Positions 22,954-35,116 of a stretch of 64,000 nucleotides of DNA are shown one piece after another; within the stretch, counting starts at the first letter, position 1, and the number at the start of each line of letters is the position of its first letter. The notes below the pieces were generated by a model. The model was not told the origin of the DNA. It ran no database searches and saw only the letters and a program-made list of their open reading frames with translations. This stretch comes from Siphonodentalium dalli (lineage: Eukaryota > Mollusca > Scaphopoda > Gadilida > Siphonodentaliidae): assembly GCA_032622095.1 (NCBI GenBank), contig CP136064.1:177088247-177152246 (forward strand). Direction: 5' to 3'. The position numbers and the translations under genes are program-made.

Positions 22954-23462
22954 TCATAAATGGATAAAATGAACCCAATACTCACTCTATTAATAAGTGA
23001 CAAATTTCAAATTAATATACATCTTCAAACTAAGTTCAAAGCAAACTAAACTTTGTCAAAAAGAAAATTAGTATGATAGCAGAATTAAATCTCCATTTCG
23101 GAAGCAAGTTTTGGGAAAAAGGCCCCAAGCTTGTACATACAGGTGTACTATATACTAAATGATGGATTATATTTTATAGGGTAGGGTGCGGTGTGAAAAA
23201 TGGGCTTCGAGTGACCTGAAGCTGTCAACATTAACAATGAATGTCGCTTTAAGATTGCCGGAACTAAAGGCTACCAATCAGAAGTCGTATTGGAGAAAAT
23301 ATCTAAAAATAACTAGTGTGACGTTTCCGAATACGATTCGTCGAGTAAGACTACTCCAAATTCAACGACGAATGAAATTTACTGTATTTCTTCGGACACA
23401 ATTGCGTCAACAACGATAAATAAATTGTTGTCAAAAGGCAAACATGAACACAATACTCACTA
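22913..23462. repeat. Direct duplication bracketing mosaic repeats
   Basis: The stretch 22,913-22,985 recurs at 23,399-23,462, with common words AATTGCGTC, GATAAATAAATTGTTGTCAA and CAATACTCAC. The sequence between the two copies consists of segments found elsewhere: 22,981-23,130 resembles 39,352-39,500, and 23,190-23,405 resembles 58,725-58,950. The duplication also repeats part of the coding fragment at 22,953. Confidence 0.65.
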
Positions 23463-24699
23463 TATTAGCAACCTCAAAGGTTTTTGAAAAAAACAATGGA
23501 ATCTGGGAATGTTTGGTCTTGTTGTGGTCTATATGTCAACAGAAGCACCAGCAATTGTTTTTTTCGAAGTTTGGGTATATGGTATTTTTTGTTGTAAAAC
23601 AACCTAAGTGTCAAAATTTCAAATGGATCTTGATAAAACATTGCCGTTTTCATGGTATGTTCAAATGAGAGACAACATAAAGGGTTGTCTCACCTTTTAA
23701 TGCCCAATGAGCTTCAGATTCCCTTCCCTGTAGTCCTCCAACAACTTGTATGTATATATATTGCCTGCTCTCCGGAATATTTGATATTAAACCAATCAGG
23801 ATATCCTGGTACCTGCAACTATAATATAATGCAGATAATAAATATACAAACTTCACCAATTGTTTTCAAATCAGTATTCAACCTCATACGGTGTCATACT
23901 CAGCTATATTAAAATGGAATCAAACTGACACGGTGTAACTGCCACACAAGATATTGAAATAACTAACAGGTGTTAACTTCAGACGAAAGTGTGGTATACA
24001 ATAAAGGAAGTGTTGTATTCTAATGAAAAGGTCTTCTGAAATAAGCTATAGTTCATAAAGACAAATCCTTTATACTTTCACAAAACTTGAAAAAGAGTGG
24101 AGATTATTGCGACATATAAATCAATAAATTGTGAAATAGCAATCGCTAAATTCATGATGAAGAAAATCAGTATTGTGGCATATGTAAATGCTGATACTTT
24201 GTTACACAAAGCTCTGAAATGAACAGAAAAAAATTAACGAGTGTTAATTTGTTAGGTATTAAATTGTTATACACATATTATGATTCAACCTGAAAAAGAG
24301 TATGTTTTTGTTAAAGATGGTCAAATTATATCTATATCAAGTTTTATATAGTTTCCTAGAATGTTATGACTCGTGGATCGTAGCTAACGGGAAAACTCTT
24401 ATCTCTATCTGAGAATACTGAGATCACGTAACGTGCCACCCCTCGGGCTGTATGTCAGGACAACCAAGTGGTCAGTTGGTGGTGTTACATTTGTTACCCA
24501 ATTGGGTAGGGGAAAGGTTCTCCTCTGATTCCTTGCTGCAGGACTTGCTTTAAGTATTTCCCAGCTTTCAGGGACGAAATAAGAACACTGAGTTCGATTG
24601 ATAACTTCAATAATTAAATCAAAAGTCAGCAATAACTCGAATCTGTATATGTGGTTCTCTCTATATCTCGTCTTGAAGCAGTGGTCTTCTTTGAGTAAC
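23463..24699. other. No gene; one stray repeat monomer
   Basis: Short frames only. At about 24,262-24,320 the words TAAATTGTTATA and TATTATGATTCAACCTGAAA match the monomer of the tandem array at 27.3-27.9 kb. Confidence 0.45.
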
Positions 24700-25575
24700 A
24701 CCCTGGTTATTCGATCTTCGCCAACTAGTCTTCTGTGGTTACTGTCTCTTTTAATCGTCTTCTTTGCGTAACTTGTTGGTTACTCAATCTTCGCCAACTA
24801 GTCTTCTGTTGTTACTGTCTTTTTCAATCGTCTTCTTTGAATAACTCTTGGTTACTCAATCTTCGCCAACTAGTCTTCTGTGGTTACTGTCTCTTCCAAT
24901 CGTCTTTTGAATAACCCTTGTTTACTCAATCTTAGGCAGCTATCTTCTGTGGTTACTATCTCTTTCAATCATCTTCCGCGGGTAACTCGATGGATACTCA
25001 ATCTTCGCCAACTAGTCTTCTATTGTTACTTCTCTTTCAATCGTCTTCTTTAAATACCTCTTGGTTACTCAATCTTCGCCAACTAGTCTTCTGTGGTTAC
25101 TGTCTCTTTCAATCGTCTTCTTTGAATAACTCTTGGTTACTCAATCTTCGCCAACTATTCTTCTGTGGTCACTGTCTCTTTCAATCGTCTTCTTTGAATA
25201 ACTCTTGGTTACTCAATCTTCGCCAGCTATCTTCTGTGGTTACTGTCTCTTTCAATCGTCTTCTTTGGGTAACTCGATGAATACTCAATCTTCGCCAACT
25301 AGTCTTCTGTGGTTGCTTCTCTTTCAATCGTCTTCTTTAAATAACTCAATGTTTACTCAATCTTCGCCAACTATCTTCTTTGAATAACTATGTGGTTACT
25401 CAATCTTCACCAAATATCTTCTTTGAATATCTTTGTGGTTACTCAATCTTTGCCAGCTATCTTTTTTGAATAACTCTGTGGTTACTCAATCTTCGCCAGC
25501 TATCTTCTTTGAATAACTCTGTGGTTACTAAATCTTCGCCAATCCCGTCATCTTTGAGTAACTCTCAGGTTACTC
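24700..25575. repeat. 72-bp minisatellite
   Basis: About a dozen units are built from ACTCAATCTTCGCCAACTAG, TCTTCTGTGGTTACTG, TCTCTTTCAATCG and TCTTCTTTGAATAACTC. Unit length is about 72 bp up to roughly 25,340. It then shortens to about 55 bp because the middle block (the TGTGGTTACTGTCTCTTTCAATCG region) is lost. Because 72 is divisible by three, one plus-strand frame reads as a 24-residue repeat (FQSSSLNNSWLLNLRQL) over 24,990-25,280. Frame breaks and lack of context argue against a gene. Confidence 0.9.
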
Positions 25576-27334
25576 CGCGTCTACCCAAGCCTCGAAATTG
25601 GAGCTCCGATTCCAGCTGCCTACTCTGAACTTGAACTTACTACTGAACTGATCTGGAACTGATCTAAAACTAAAACTGACTAAACTGAGAGTATTTGGGG
25701 GTCTAACCCCGGGATTCTCGAAAGGGCCGATAGGCCCTTTCCCTATAACCCCTCATTTTGAGCCTTTTTTATAATACAAGAAGAAAGGAATTTTTGGTAC
25801 AAATTTCTTCTTTTCGTTGCTGGAATCCAGACGAGGGTGTGTTAACCCCCGGGGACACTGTAGGCTGATGGTCGCTGCAGTGTCCCAGCAGGTGTTGTTG
25901 CCTCGTCGTTGACGGTGGTGGTGATGGTGGACTCCTGCTAGATGGTATCTGGAGTCTGGTATCATCCCGTTGACGTCCTGAAGGGCATCTTCCACTCGCT
26001 GGGCTCCGGAGTGCAGGTCTTCAACCGCTCTGGTGATCCAATATTAGGAGACTGGCAGAGATTCCAGCGAAGTACTGCGCCCTCCATTATGTCAACGGAG
26101 CCGATCCGACAACCAAAATCTGAGATCGAAGCGGGATCAGATAATAACCTGATTCTGCAGCGGTATTTATACCCTGCTGACCGGGATTGGAGGATCGAGA
26201 ATGCAACCAATCAGAATCGTTTGAAGATGTCTGAAGTGACCAATGGAAAAATGACCAACCAGGGCGATTTCGGGCGGATCAGAAATCGTCATGGAGGCTT
26301 CGGAAATTCCTCTGCAGGTGGGTGTGATTTTGTTGATTTTGGTAATCATTCCCAGGTGTTAATTATTCAATTACGTGTTCTTGATTACATATGAAATGGC
26401 TTTGAAGCATCTACGGTAAGTGCGGTAACAGCGCGGTTACCGGACATTTTATATTTCGTGAACTCCGTCAATTTGATGAAAATCTGTGTTAATAAAAAAG
26501 ACTTTTGCGGCTTCATTATCACCTGAATATAGACAACTATATAATTTGTATTTGGACAGGTATCACGAGTCGGAATGCGCACTCATATTCTTGTAATATG
26601 CGAGACATGTCATCGCTGTTTTTCTTTGGCCGAAATTTCGATCGACGTCAGATCATCATAAATTTCTCTAAATTGCTGGCACCCAAATTCATCTCTAAAT
26701 TACTGTTAAACAAAGTGACATTTGCAGATTATTTACACAAATGTCCGGAATCAAGTCATTAACTGTTTTGCCAAGATAAATCGTCATTTGACACAAACCG
26801 GTCTTTCTTTTGTCATCTTTCCGACGTCGCAAATTGATTATTGTGATTATAGACAATATATCAAGTGATGATGCTTCAAAACCAGGTATTATGAACCAAG
26901 AACACACCCATATTGCCAGTTTATATCATATTTCTTAGAAATAATTATCATAAAGTGTGATTTTGAATGATAACAGATGGTTGATTTTACGTTTGACTTA
27001 TTAACCTGTTTCGCCGTAGCAACGTGACGTGCCGGTGTTCTGGGACAGTGCCGTAATACCTGGTAAAGTTCCAGGTGTGAAATAAAGTTCCGGGTGAGAT
27101 ATCGACCCCCCCCCCTGAATGCTACAATCACATGAACGATCAAGACAGCATATTCTAAAATTAGTAATGAGAATATGTCCCAATTGATTATCGCATTATA
27201 TAGAACATATTGATATAATAACAATATTATAATAATAGAAGAGTTTTCGGACATGTCTTTGTCTCATATTTTTATTTTATACACCGGAAACTATATAAAT
27301 CTAATATAGGAATAAATAGATCATCTTTGATGGT
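25576..27334. other. No gene recognised; one 150-codon frame
   Basis: A plus-strand frame is open at 25,942-26,394 (150 codons), without a domain, repeat or upstream context I recognise. The flanks include an ACT-rich patch (25,640-25,690) and a 9-C run (27,106-27,114). The sequence before it resembles retroelement leader or LTR DNA only in having GGGG/CCCC-rich palindromic words, which is not evidence enough. Confidence 0.3.
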
Positions 27335-27870
27335 TAAATTGTTATAGTAGTATTATGATTCAACCTGAAAAAGAACATACATGTATTTGTGTTAATGGGT
27401 AAATTGTTATGTTAGTATTTTTATAGTAGTATTATGATTCAACATGAAAAAGAACATATTTGTGTTAATGGATAAATTGTTATACTAGTATTGTTATAAT
27501 AGCATTATGATTCAACCTTAAAAAGAACATATCATTAATGTGTTAATGAATTTTTTTTTTATAGTAGTATTGTTCCAGTAGTATTGTTATAGTAGTGGTA
27601 TGATTAAGCCTGAAGAGGAACATATTTGTGTTAATGAATAAACTGTTACAGTATGTATAGTAGTATTGTTATAGTAGTAGTATGATTAAGCCTGAACAGG
27701 AATACATTTGTGTTAATTAATAAACTGTTACAGTATGTATAGTGGTATTGTTATAGTAGTAGTATGATTAAGCCCGACAAAGAACATGTTTTTAATGGAT
27801 ACATTGTTATAGTAGTAATGTTACAGTAGTATTATGATTCAACTTGAAACAGAACATATTTTTGTCAATA
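27335..27870. repeat. About 75-bp AT-rich tandem array
   Basis: About seven degenerate units contain TATAGTAGTATTATGATTCA, ACCTGAAAAAGAACATA, TTTGTGTTAATG and ATAAATTGTTA. The later units (from 27,590) share a TAAGCCTGA variant and an extra TACAGTATGTATAG, so they expanded separately. A lone unit occurs at 24.26 kb. The array begins just 3' of the gene remnant at 27.9-30.4 kb. Confidence 0.85.
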
Positions 27871-27871
27871 T

Positions 27872-30444
27872 TTAGCTGACGCTGCTTGAAGAGTTTGTGG
27901 AGATTTCTACCTTCATGACGGACATAATTTAATAGCATTTCCTTATCCTTTTGAGACTTCTTTTTCGGTCAGTCTGTAGTTTTGTTATGGACGAACGTGA
28001 TATGGGCTTCTTTGGCAATTTGGGTTGCATTTGGCTTCAAAGTTAGCAGTCGATCCAGGTGTCCAAATATTGACTCAGAGAATTGGTTGTGCTTGGAGTT
28101 TTGTTTTATGGTAATCGTTAGAAGATGAATTTGCCATATTCCTCCCTCGATATAGTCTGCAAAAAGGTCTCTTAGGAGAGTACACAGAGGTGGAATGATG
28201 ACACGAAGCTGTGAAATTACTGTTGAATCATATTGCCATGGCACAACAAGGCTTTTGATGATGGGTGATGTCTCCAATGGCTTTTGTTGAAGGAGAGGAC
28301 GTACTGTCCCTGGATAAAGTCGGATGCATGGTCTTCAAAGCCAGAGAGAAAGCTGACAAATTCTTGATACGTGTGACAGCTGTCGAGAATATGTACATGT
28401 TGTTTTTCCACGAAAGCCCAGAATGGCTTAGTAATAAAATGACAGGTACTCAGTTACTGAGAGGTCATGCCGGACAGAAGCGAGGTGTTGATTTGAGTGT
28501 TCTTTTTGTAGAAATTCTTGAGGAAGAAGACGGATGAAGCATTTGAAAAGGGAATATTAAATCTGTTTACACGGAACTTATCCAGAGGAGTTCCTTTAAT
28601 ATTGTGCTGGAGCAAGAATGGCTTTGCTAATGTTAGGAATGGCAAATACTGACCACTTTTCTCGTCTCCACCTCTGGAAAAAGCTTTACAACAGGTCCGA
28701 ATGAGCCGAGTGGTACCAGGTTGGGATCTTTCTCGGAAGGAAGGATTATATATAGGAGGGTCAGACTCAGTGAAGACAGTCTTCTCGAATTCAAGTAGAG
28801 CTTTTGAACAGGTGTCTGCCATATGTACAGGATCATGAAGTGTACACAAGAAGTTACAAAGACGGCTAATATAGGTCTGATCAGTATTGCTGAGACTGTC
28901 CAAAGTAGTAGACTTCTCTTGCGTGATGAGGTCATTTCTGAAATCTTCAAATAACACATTGAATTTTTTCTGTGTTGCAGCACGATCAGACATTGTTGAT
29001 TTAATATTGGTTACAATTTTTGCTAATGGTGATTGATTACTGGACGAAGTGTCGATATAATCGAGGATGTTTTGTAGTGTGTGTAGAATATCTGCTCCGG
29101 ACTTTGTCATCATTTCTCGTAGTCCAAGCACCAGGATATTCCCATCAGCATCATAAACATGCATCCCTTCTATTTTATGGCCATATTTGCTTGTCTCATC
29201 ACTTAGGAGGCACATATTGCCTCTATTTGGTAGTTCCTCAGCAAGCTGTTTCTAGCAGATTGAAAATTCATGTTGTTCACAGTCGATGCTGATGGAAGTT
29301 TGTTGGCCTTAATTTGAACTAAACTAAGACCACACTCTATGACTGGAGAAACTTGTTCCCCTGGCACATTATGTTGTAGAAGCTCAAATACACATGATTG
29401 CATATCCGTTGTAAACCGTTTCCTCTCGTTATCAAGTCGTAACTTCATCTTTTACCATTTCGCGTAGCCATTCATTCTCTGCATTCGTCTCTCGTAAACG
29501 TCTGTTCAATTCTGTTGTTCTGCTGTTGACAGTTGCAAATTTGCGAGTGATGTTTCCAATTGGCTTGTGGTGTCAGATAGATTCTTCCTGCTTTTTTCAA
29601 GGGTGTCAATATAATACTTACCCTTGGAATTCAGCCTCTTTATACTATCATGTTTGCATTTTAGTTTGTGGCATATAATTTCTCCTCTTTTTTACTCTGT
29701 CTTCGGATTGGGAGACCTTCGTGCATAATGTATCCACCTCACTTCGAGCATCCAGGAGATCAGATTCCAAGGATGTTTTAATACTCATGCAAGTCAAGGC
29801 ATCTGGATTTAATGATGTCAGTTCTGATGAATCATCAGATAATTTTCCCTGTTGTGGTTGTGGCTGTATATCTATGTCGAATGTGTGGGATGAAAAAACA
29901 TCATTTTCCTCTTGAATTCCAATTCGTTTGATACGTTTTTGAAAATCTCTATGGCGATCATATATTTTCTTGCAGCGGTATCTGAGTCTATCTTTTGATA
30001 TCAACCGATGGCACATCTCATGCAATCAATTGACACATTCACAGATCCCGTGTTCAACAATGTGCTTGATTACTGTGTTGTTCATTAATTATGTCATAAT
30101 TTTGTTGTGTAAATTGTCTGGGAATAAGAATCAGAAGAAATTGAAGATGAAGATGTCTCTGATAAGGCTGTTTCAGTGAAAAGTTCAAATTTGGTATGGT
30201 GGATGTTTGAGGTTATTTGTGTTGACGAGTCCACTGCTTCGCCTCTGGATTCTATGGTTTGAACTAGTTTATCAACATAAACATGAGTAAGGTCATCTAC
30301 TAGTGTATTTTCTTCTATAAATGAAGAGTTTTGCACGAGGGGTTCATCGTATATTGTGCTTAAAAGCTTTAGCTTATCAATCTGAACACATCTGAGGTCA
30401 GTCTGCACTGCAGCACTTTTGAAGACAGACCTGTAGAACAGCAA
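27872..30444 (-). pseudogene. Uncharacterised, probably transposon-derived protein
   Basis: Collinear minus-strand frames read 30,444-30,094, 30,025-29,648, 29,448-29,203, 29,215-28,454 (253 codons), 28,411-28,217, 28,277-27,969, then to 27,872. The landmarks in order are LLSDETSKYGHK (29,206), NIKSTMSDRAATQKKFN, CTLHDPVHMADTCSKALLE, HLDRLLTLKPNA and HNKTTD, then after a TGA (27,973-27,975) KDKEMLLNYVRHEGRN. I know this pattern from large repeated families of unnamed proteins in marine invertebrates. The acidic positions and the HxxxHMAD segment are compatible with a hAT-like or other RNase H-fold transposase, but that is inference. It has at least four frame breaks, some of which could be introns in the N-terminal part. 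No terminal repeats were found. Confidence 0.6.
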
Positions 30445-30562
30445 CGGCTATATACATACCTGCCTGTTAGGTGTGCTGACTGTGATGTATGGATCTGCGA
30501 TTCTGGCATTATTTGTTATTCAATTTTGGATTCTATTTGGATACACAATTGTGATTTGATTC
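30445..30562. other. Short spacer
   Basis: Spacer between the gene remnant and the 1-kb tandem duplication. Confidence 0.4.
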
Positions 30563-31560
30563 AATATGATTCAGCAAAATAATCTGCAGGGCATTGGACC
30601 AAAACGTCTTCTGGAAATTTCATACTGGTCATTTGGCACAAATATGTTTTGTAACACCGACGCATGTGTCAAATAGAAGGGCAGGGTGGAATATAAGTGC
30701 AGGCTGTACATTTTAGAAAAAAATTATAATAGTGCAAGGTGGAAAAGAAGTGATTGGGGCAAACGTGTCTATTCGCACAAAAAAGTTGATATCGTGTGGA
30801 AGATGGAAAAATATCTTGAAAAATTATGTTTGGAGACTTCATTATAAAGCAGGTTGTCGCAATTGACATGCTTACAATTAATACATGTACGGGACAATGT
30901 GACCCTCATTATATACATGCCCCATATGCGCAACATCTGAAATGAACTATTTGTATAGAAATTTTTAATCAAATTTAGAACAGCCATAAAACAAATTTAA
31001 TCTGCAGAACAACACAAGCATCATGCAGGGTTGTTTTTCTCATGAAAGTAATTGACGTACAGGTACCTTCATTTGGCACACAATATTAGTATATACACAT
31101 CTTAACACAGGTTTACCATAACAAGACATCATAGTAATCAATAATTACTCTCAGAAATTTTTTTCCCGATGGCACAAAACGACCTAAACATTGGTACGAA
31201 ATTACCAAAACATTGGTACGAAATTACCATAGGGTTTGAAACGTCTTTGTATGAAACGAACAAGGTATGAAACGCCCAGCACCCCTTGTTTATAAGTTTC
31301 AGTTTTTGTATATTGTAGCGGATTACGCAGAATGTAATTGCAGGCCATTGTGGGACTACAATGATCCACCTGACACCGAAAGTTGGTACATGCATTTCAT
31401 TGGGGCAACATCGAAGTTTATTCTATTCCATGTCTGTTGTATTGATTTTTTCGAGCATTATTGTGTTAAATGCTTTGGACTTTCGGTAAACGCTAGCGCT
31501 AAGAGAAACATGTAGTGTATTTATGATTCTTTGAGAGAATCAAATTGTTACTCAAAATAA
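30563..31560. repeat. 1-kb tandem duplication, unit 1
   Basis: The unit starts AATATGATTCAGCAAAATAA and ends CTCAAAATAA, and repeats directly at 31,561. The two units differ by scattered substitutions and one indel: near 30,945 unit 1 lacks about 25 bp that unit 2 has. Inside are ATTGGTACGAAATTACC repeated in tandem (31,191-31,230) and several short frames that occur in both units. No coding signature was found. Confidence 0.92.
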
Positions 31561-32583
31561 AATATGATTCAGCAAAATAATCTGCAGGGCATTGGACCAA
31601 AACGTCTTCTGGACATTTCATACTGGTCATTTGGCACAAAGATGTTTTGTACCACCGACTCATGTGCCAAATAGAAGGGCAGGGTGGAATATAAGTGCAG
31701 GCTGTACATTTTAGAAAAAAATTATAATAGTGCAAGGTGGAGAAGAAGTGATTGGGGCAAACGTCTCTATTCGCACAAAAAAGTTGATATCATGTGGAAG
31801 ATGGAAATATATCTTGAAAAATTATGTTTGGAGACTTCATTATAAAGCAGGTTGTCGCAATTGAGATGCTTACAATTAATACATGTACGGGACAATGTGA
31901 CCCTCATTATATACATGCCCCATATGCGCAACATTTGAAATGAAAAATCCACATTTTCTTGTATTTAAACTATTTGTATAGAAATTTCTAATCAAATTTA
32001 GAACAGCCATAAAAAAAATTAATCTGCAGACCAACACAAGCATCATGCAGGGTTGATTTTTCTCATGAAGGTAATTGACGTACAGGTACCTTCATTTGGC
32101 ACACAATATTAGTATATACACATCTTAACACAGGTTTACCATAACTAGACATCATAGTAATCAATAATTACTCTCAGAATTTTTTTTCCCGATGGCACAA
32201 AACGACCTATACATTGGTACAAAATTACCAAAACATTGGTACGAAATTACCATAGGGTTTGAAACGTCTTTGTATGAAACGAACAAGGTATGAAACGCCC
32301 AGTACCCCTTGTTTATAAGTTTCAGTTTTTGTACATTGTAGCGGATTCCGCAGAATGTAATTTCAGGCCATTGTGGGACTACAATGATCCATCTGACACC
32401 GAAAGTTGGTACATGCATTTCATTGGGGCAACATCGAAGTTTATTCTATTCCATGTCTGTCATATTGATTTTTTCGAGCATTATTGTGTTAAATGCTTTG
32501 GACTTTCGGTAAACGCTAGCGCTAAGAGAAACATGTAGTGTATTTATAAATCATTGAGAGAATCAAATTGTCACTCAAAATAA
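31561..32583. repeat. 1-kb tandem duplication, unit 2
   Basis: Second unit, about 97 percent like the first by eye, including the insert AAATCCACATTTTCTTG near 31,944. It ends CTCAAAATAA followed by an A run at 32,583-32,591, which continues into TTTTTTTTTT-rich DNA near 32,605. Confidence 0.92.
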
Positions 32584-32591
32584 AAAAAAAA

Positions 32592-33371
32592 TGGTAAACA
32601 ATTTTTTTTTTTTATTTGATGATTCACAGGGTCCTACTGTGATGCATGCTTGGGGAAACAAAATGTTACTGATATGTTGAGTTCAAGCAGGGTTGGTTAT
32701 TGGTTTTTAATAAATAATAAAAAATGGATTATTTTGTATCTAAATCAGACTAAAACAAATTTTTAATAACTGTTATGAAAATATGTATTTATGTAATTTT
32801 TCTAATCAATGAGGGTTCCCATAAAAAAAGCTAAATTAATCAGAATCCTATGATTGTATCCCAAGCAAGCACACAAATATGAATGCAGTACAAGTGTAGA
32901 AACTTGTGTACTACTAAGGCAAACAAAACTACAAATTAAGTGTTCTCAGGCGATCATCACTGAAATATTCTTTTTAAAAACCTCAGAAACATTATTATCA
33001 GTATTTTATGTTAGAATTAATGGATTTGAACAAATTTTAATTTAATTTTGTTTCTGGAGGACGTTTTCCAGATTTTGAGAAAAGAATAAATAACTTGACT
33101 CCCTCCCTCATCTCAAAATTGAGATCTAACTGCATGAGAACACAAATATTCTAGCTGAAACTGAATATATTATCAATCACATTTCCTCATATACCAGTCA
33201 TCTCATATATACTGGCAGAGTATAGACAACAAGTAGTTTACATGGCACAATATATGGTAGTCAGTTAGCATTTACATGTACGACAATCAGAAAGGAAAGG
33301 AAATTCAACAGTGTAGCGAGGAATGCTGAATCTGAGTGCATTTACAAACAATATCATACTAACAATGTTAA
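32592..33371. other. No gene seen
   Basis: Very AT-rich spacer; a 63-codon frame at 32,854-33,045 has no family resemblance. Confidence 0.45.
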
Positions 33372-33545
33372 AGATACGGATGGCCTTCGCAGTGGGTGAT
33401 GCTGTTAAAATAGCCACATCCATTAAAACCGCCATAAACAGAAAGAATATTAAAATATTGGGTAAATAGTATGTTATTGTAAAGTCTGGATGGTGTATTA
33501 TCTAAACAAAAGCCATGTTATCAAACACTACAGTATGTAAAGAGT
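33372..33545 (+). mobile_element. TTAA MITE family, truncated copy E
   Basis: TTAA at 33,368-33,371 is followed by AGATACGGATGGCC and the left 100 bp of the family (GCTGTTAAAATA, AACCGCCATAAACAGAAAGA). Similarity fades near ATCTAAACAAAAGCC and GTAAAGAG. The right terminus is missing. Confidence 0.75.
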
Positions 33546-35116
33546 ATTTGACAAGAAAAACACTCACCGGGGAGACCCCGGCAGTGAAATTTGGTTAAAA
33601 TTACCATCAAGTTGTTTACAAAATACTGTTATAGCGTTCGCTAATCCCCACCAATCAAGAGTTCGGTCTTGAATTGGTCACCGTGAATCACTCACCTAAA
33701 AATATTGCCACTGTGTTGAGTGTTTTGGTTATCGTTCACTCTTTACGTGATTTATATAAAAAAAACTTTCGATTCAAACAAAGTGTTTTGTGGAAAATAT
33801 CGCATCCATACTATATTATTACTGCATTCTTGACGAAATTTTCATAATTTGGTAACTGTCACTGCTAAATTATAACCTATAACGAATGCCATCCTTGTTG
33901 TTAATCAGAACAGGCCATTGCTGAAACAAAAACATACCATGCACATAATATAACATTTTACAAAGCTCGGGACTTTTTATCGTCATTACAAAATTTAAAT
34001 TTCAGTCGCTTGATTTCAATTTGCCAACTCTGAGTTAAAGTGGGCTATTCTCCATGGAGAATAAATGACAACATATTATAATCAATGGCTTTTTACAAAA
34101 GTACTTTTGTATTAGCGCAATATGCAATTCTTTAATACAGGAAAACAGTTTGTATAATTTGGAAAGAACATTCACGAATGGGTTATTTTATGTAGTCTGT
34201 ATGTAGTGCCCTAAGAAGTAAAGCAGCATCTTCTGTCAGAGTTTGAATTTGAGATATACTCAATTCTTAACATTGTACACTCGTAGAAGTAGTTGCTGCA
34301 GTCCTCAAAATTAGGAAAAATAACCAAACGCAAATAATTTGATGCTGTGGCATATTAAATTCCATATGTTGTCATAGCATTTCCTACGGCATTGCTTTTT
34401 GATGTGGCAGATTTCGAGGACTGTTGCGGAGATCATCAGAATAGACCTACATGAACTCATAGCACCCAGTCCATAGTTAACCCTCAGCAATGCATGATTT
34501 GTTTGAGTGAGGGTTCAGATTTCCGAAAGATGTGAGTACATTATGTGAGCTTAGTTTGCCATCAAAATTGAGAGTTCAATCTATAGCAACTAATTCAAAA
34601 CAGCTGATGCCATGTAGATGCTATGTGCATGGTGGCATGAAGGTGTAACGTTAATGGCCATGGCAATATATACATGACACCTTGTATCCTTATTACAATA
34701 GTTATCACATTCAATGATATCAAGTTGGAAAGTGAAAACACTAATTTTTAATATGATTGGTGAATTATATATATATCAATATTATATCTCACAAAACATT
34801 CCAGCAATAAAATTGGCTAAATACAGCTATACTTTTCCTTATAGAACTACTGCCCTACTATCAGAAAATAATTTTGATTTTGCTATTCATAGTATATGCA
34901 ATAGGCGGACTTGACAAAACAGATGGCCAAACGGAAGCCATTTTCTACATGTCGTGGATCAACATAGGTGCATTAATAGACCCAGCAAAGGATTACAATG
35001 ATTTTGTTGCCATACTGAGTTACCTGGAATGGTTAAAGCATTTATATTAATTTAAACTTCGCATTTGGCTGAGTCTTGATAGATGGAAAAATATCATAGT
35101 TAAAATCACAACTTAC
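33546..35116. other. No gene seen
   Basis: AT-rich DNA. A good donor-like CG|GTGAGT exists on the minus strand near 33,569-33,576, but no convincing exon goes with it. Confidence 0.35.

Noticed and set aside
24990-25387. Repetitive protein of 24-residue units
   Set aside because: The frame breaks repeatedly, the unit length later changes, and no start context or flanking gene was seen.
25942-26394. 150-codon open frame as a gene
   Set aside because: No motif, no splice or promoter support, and locally GC-richer DNA makes long frames more likely by chance.
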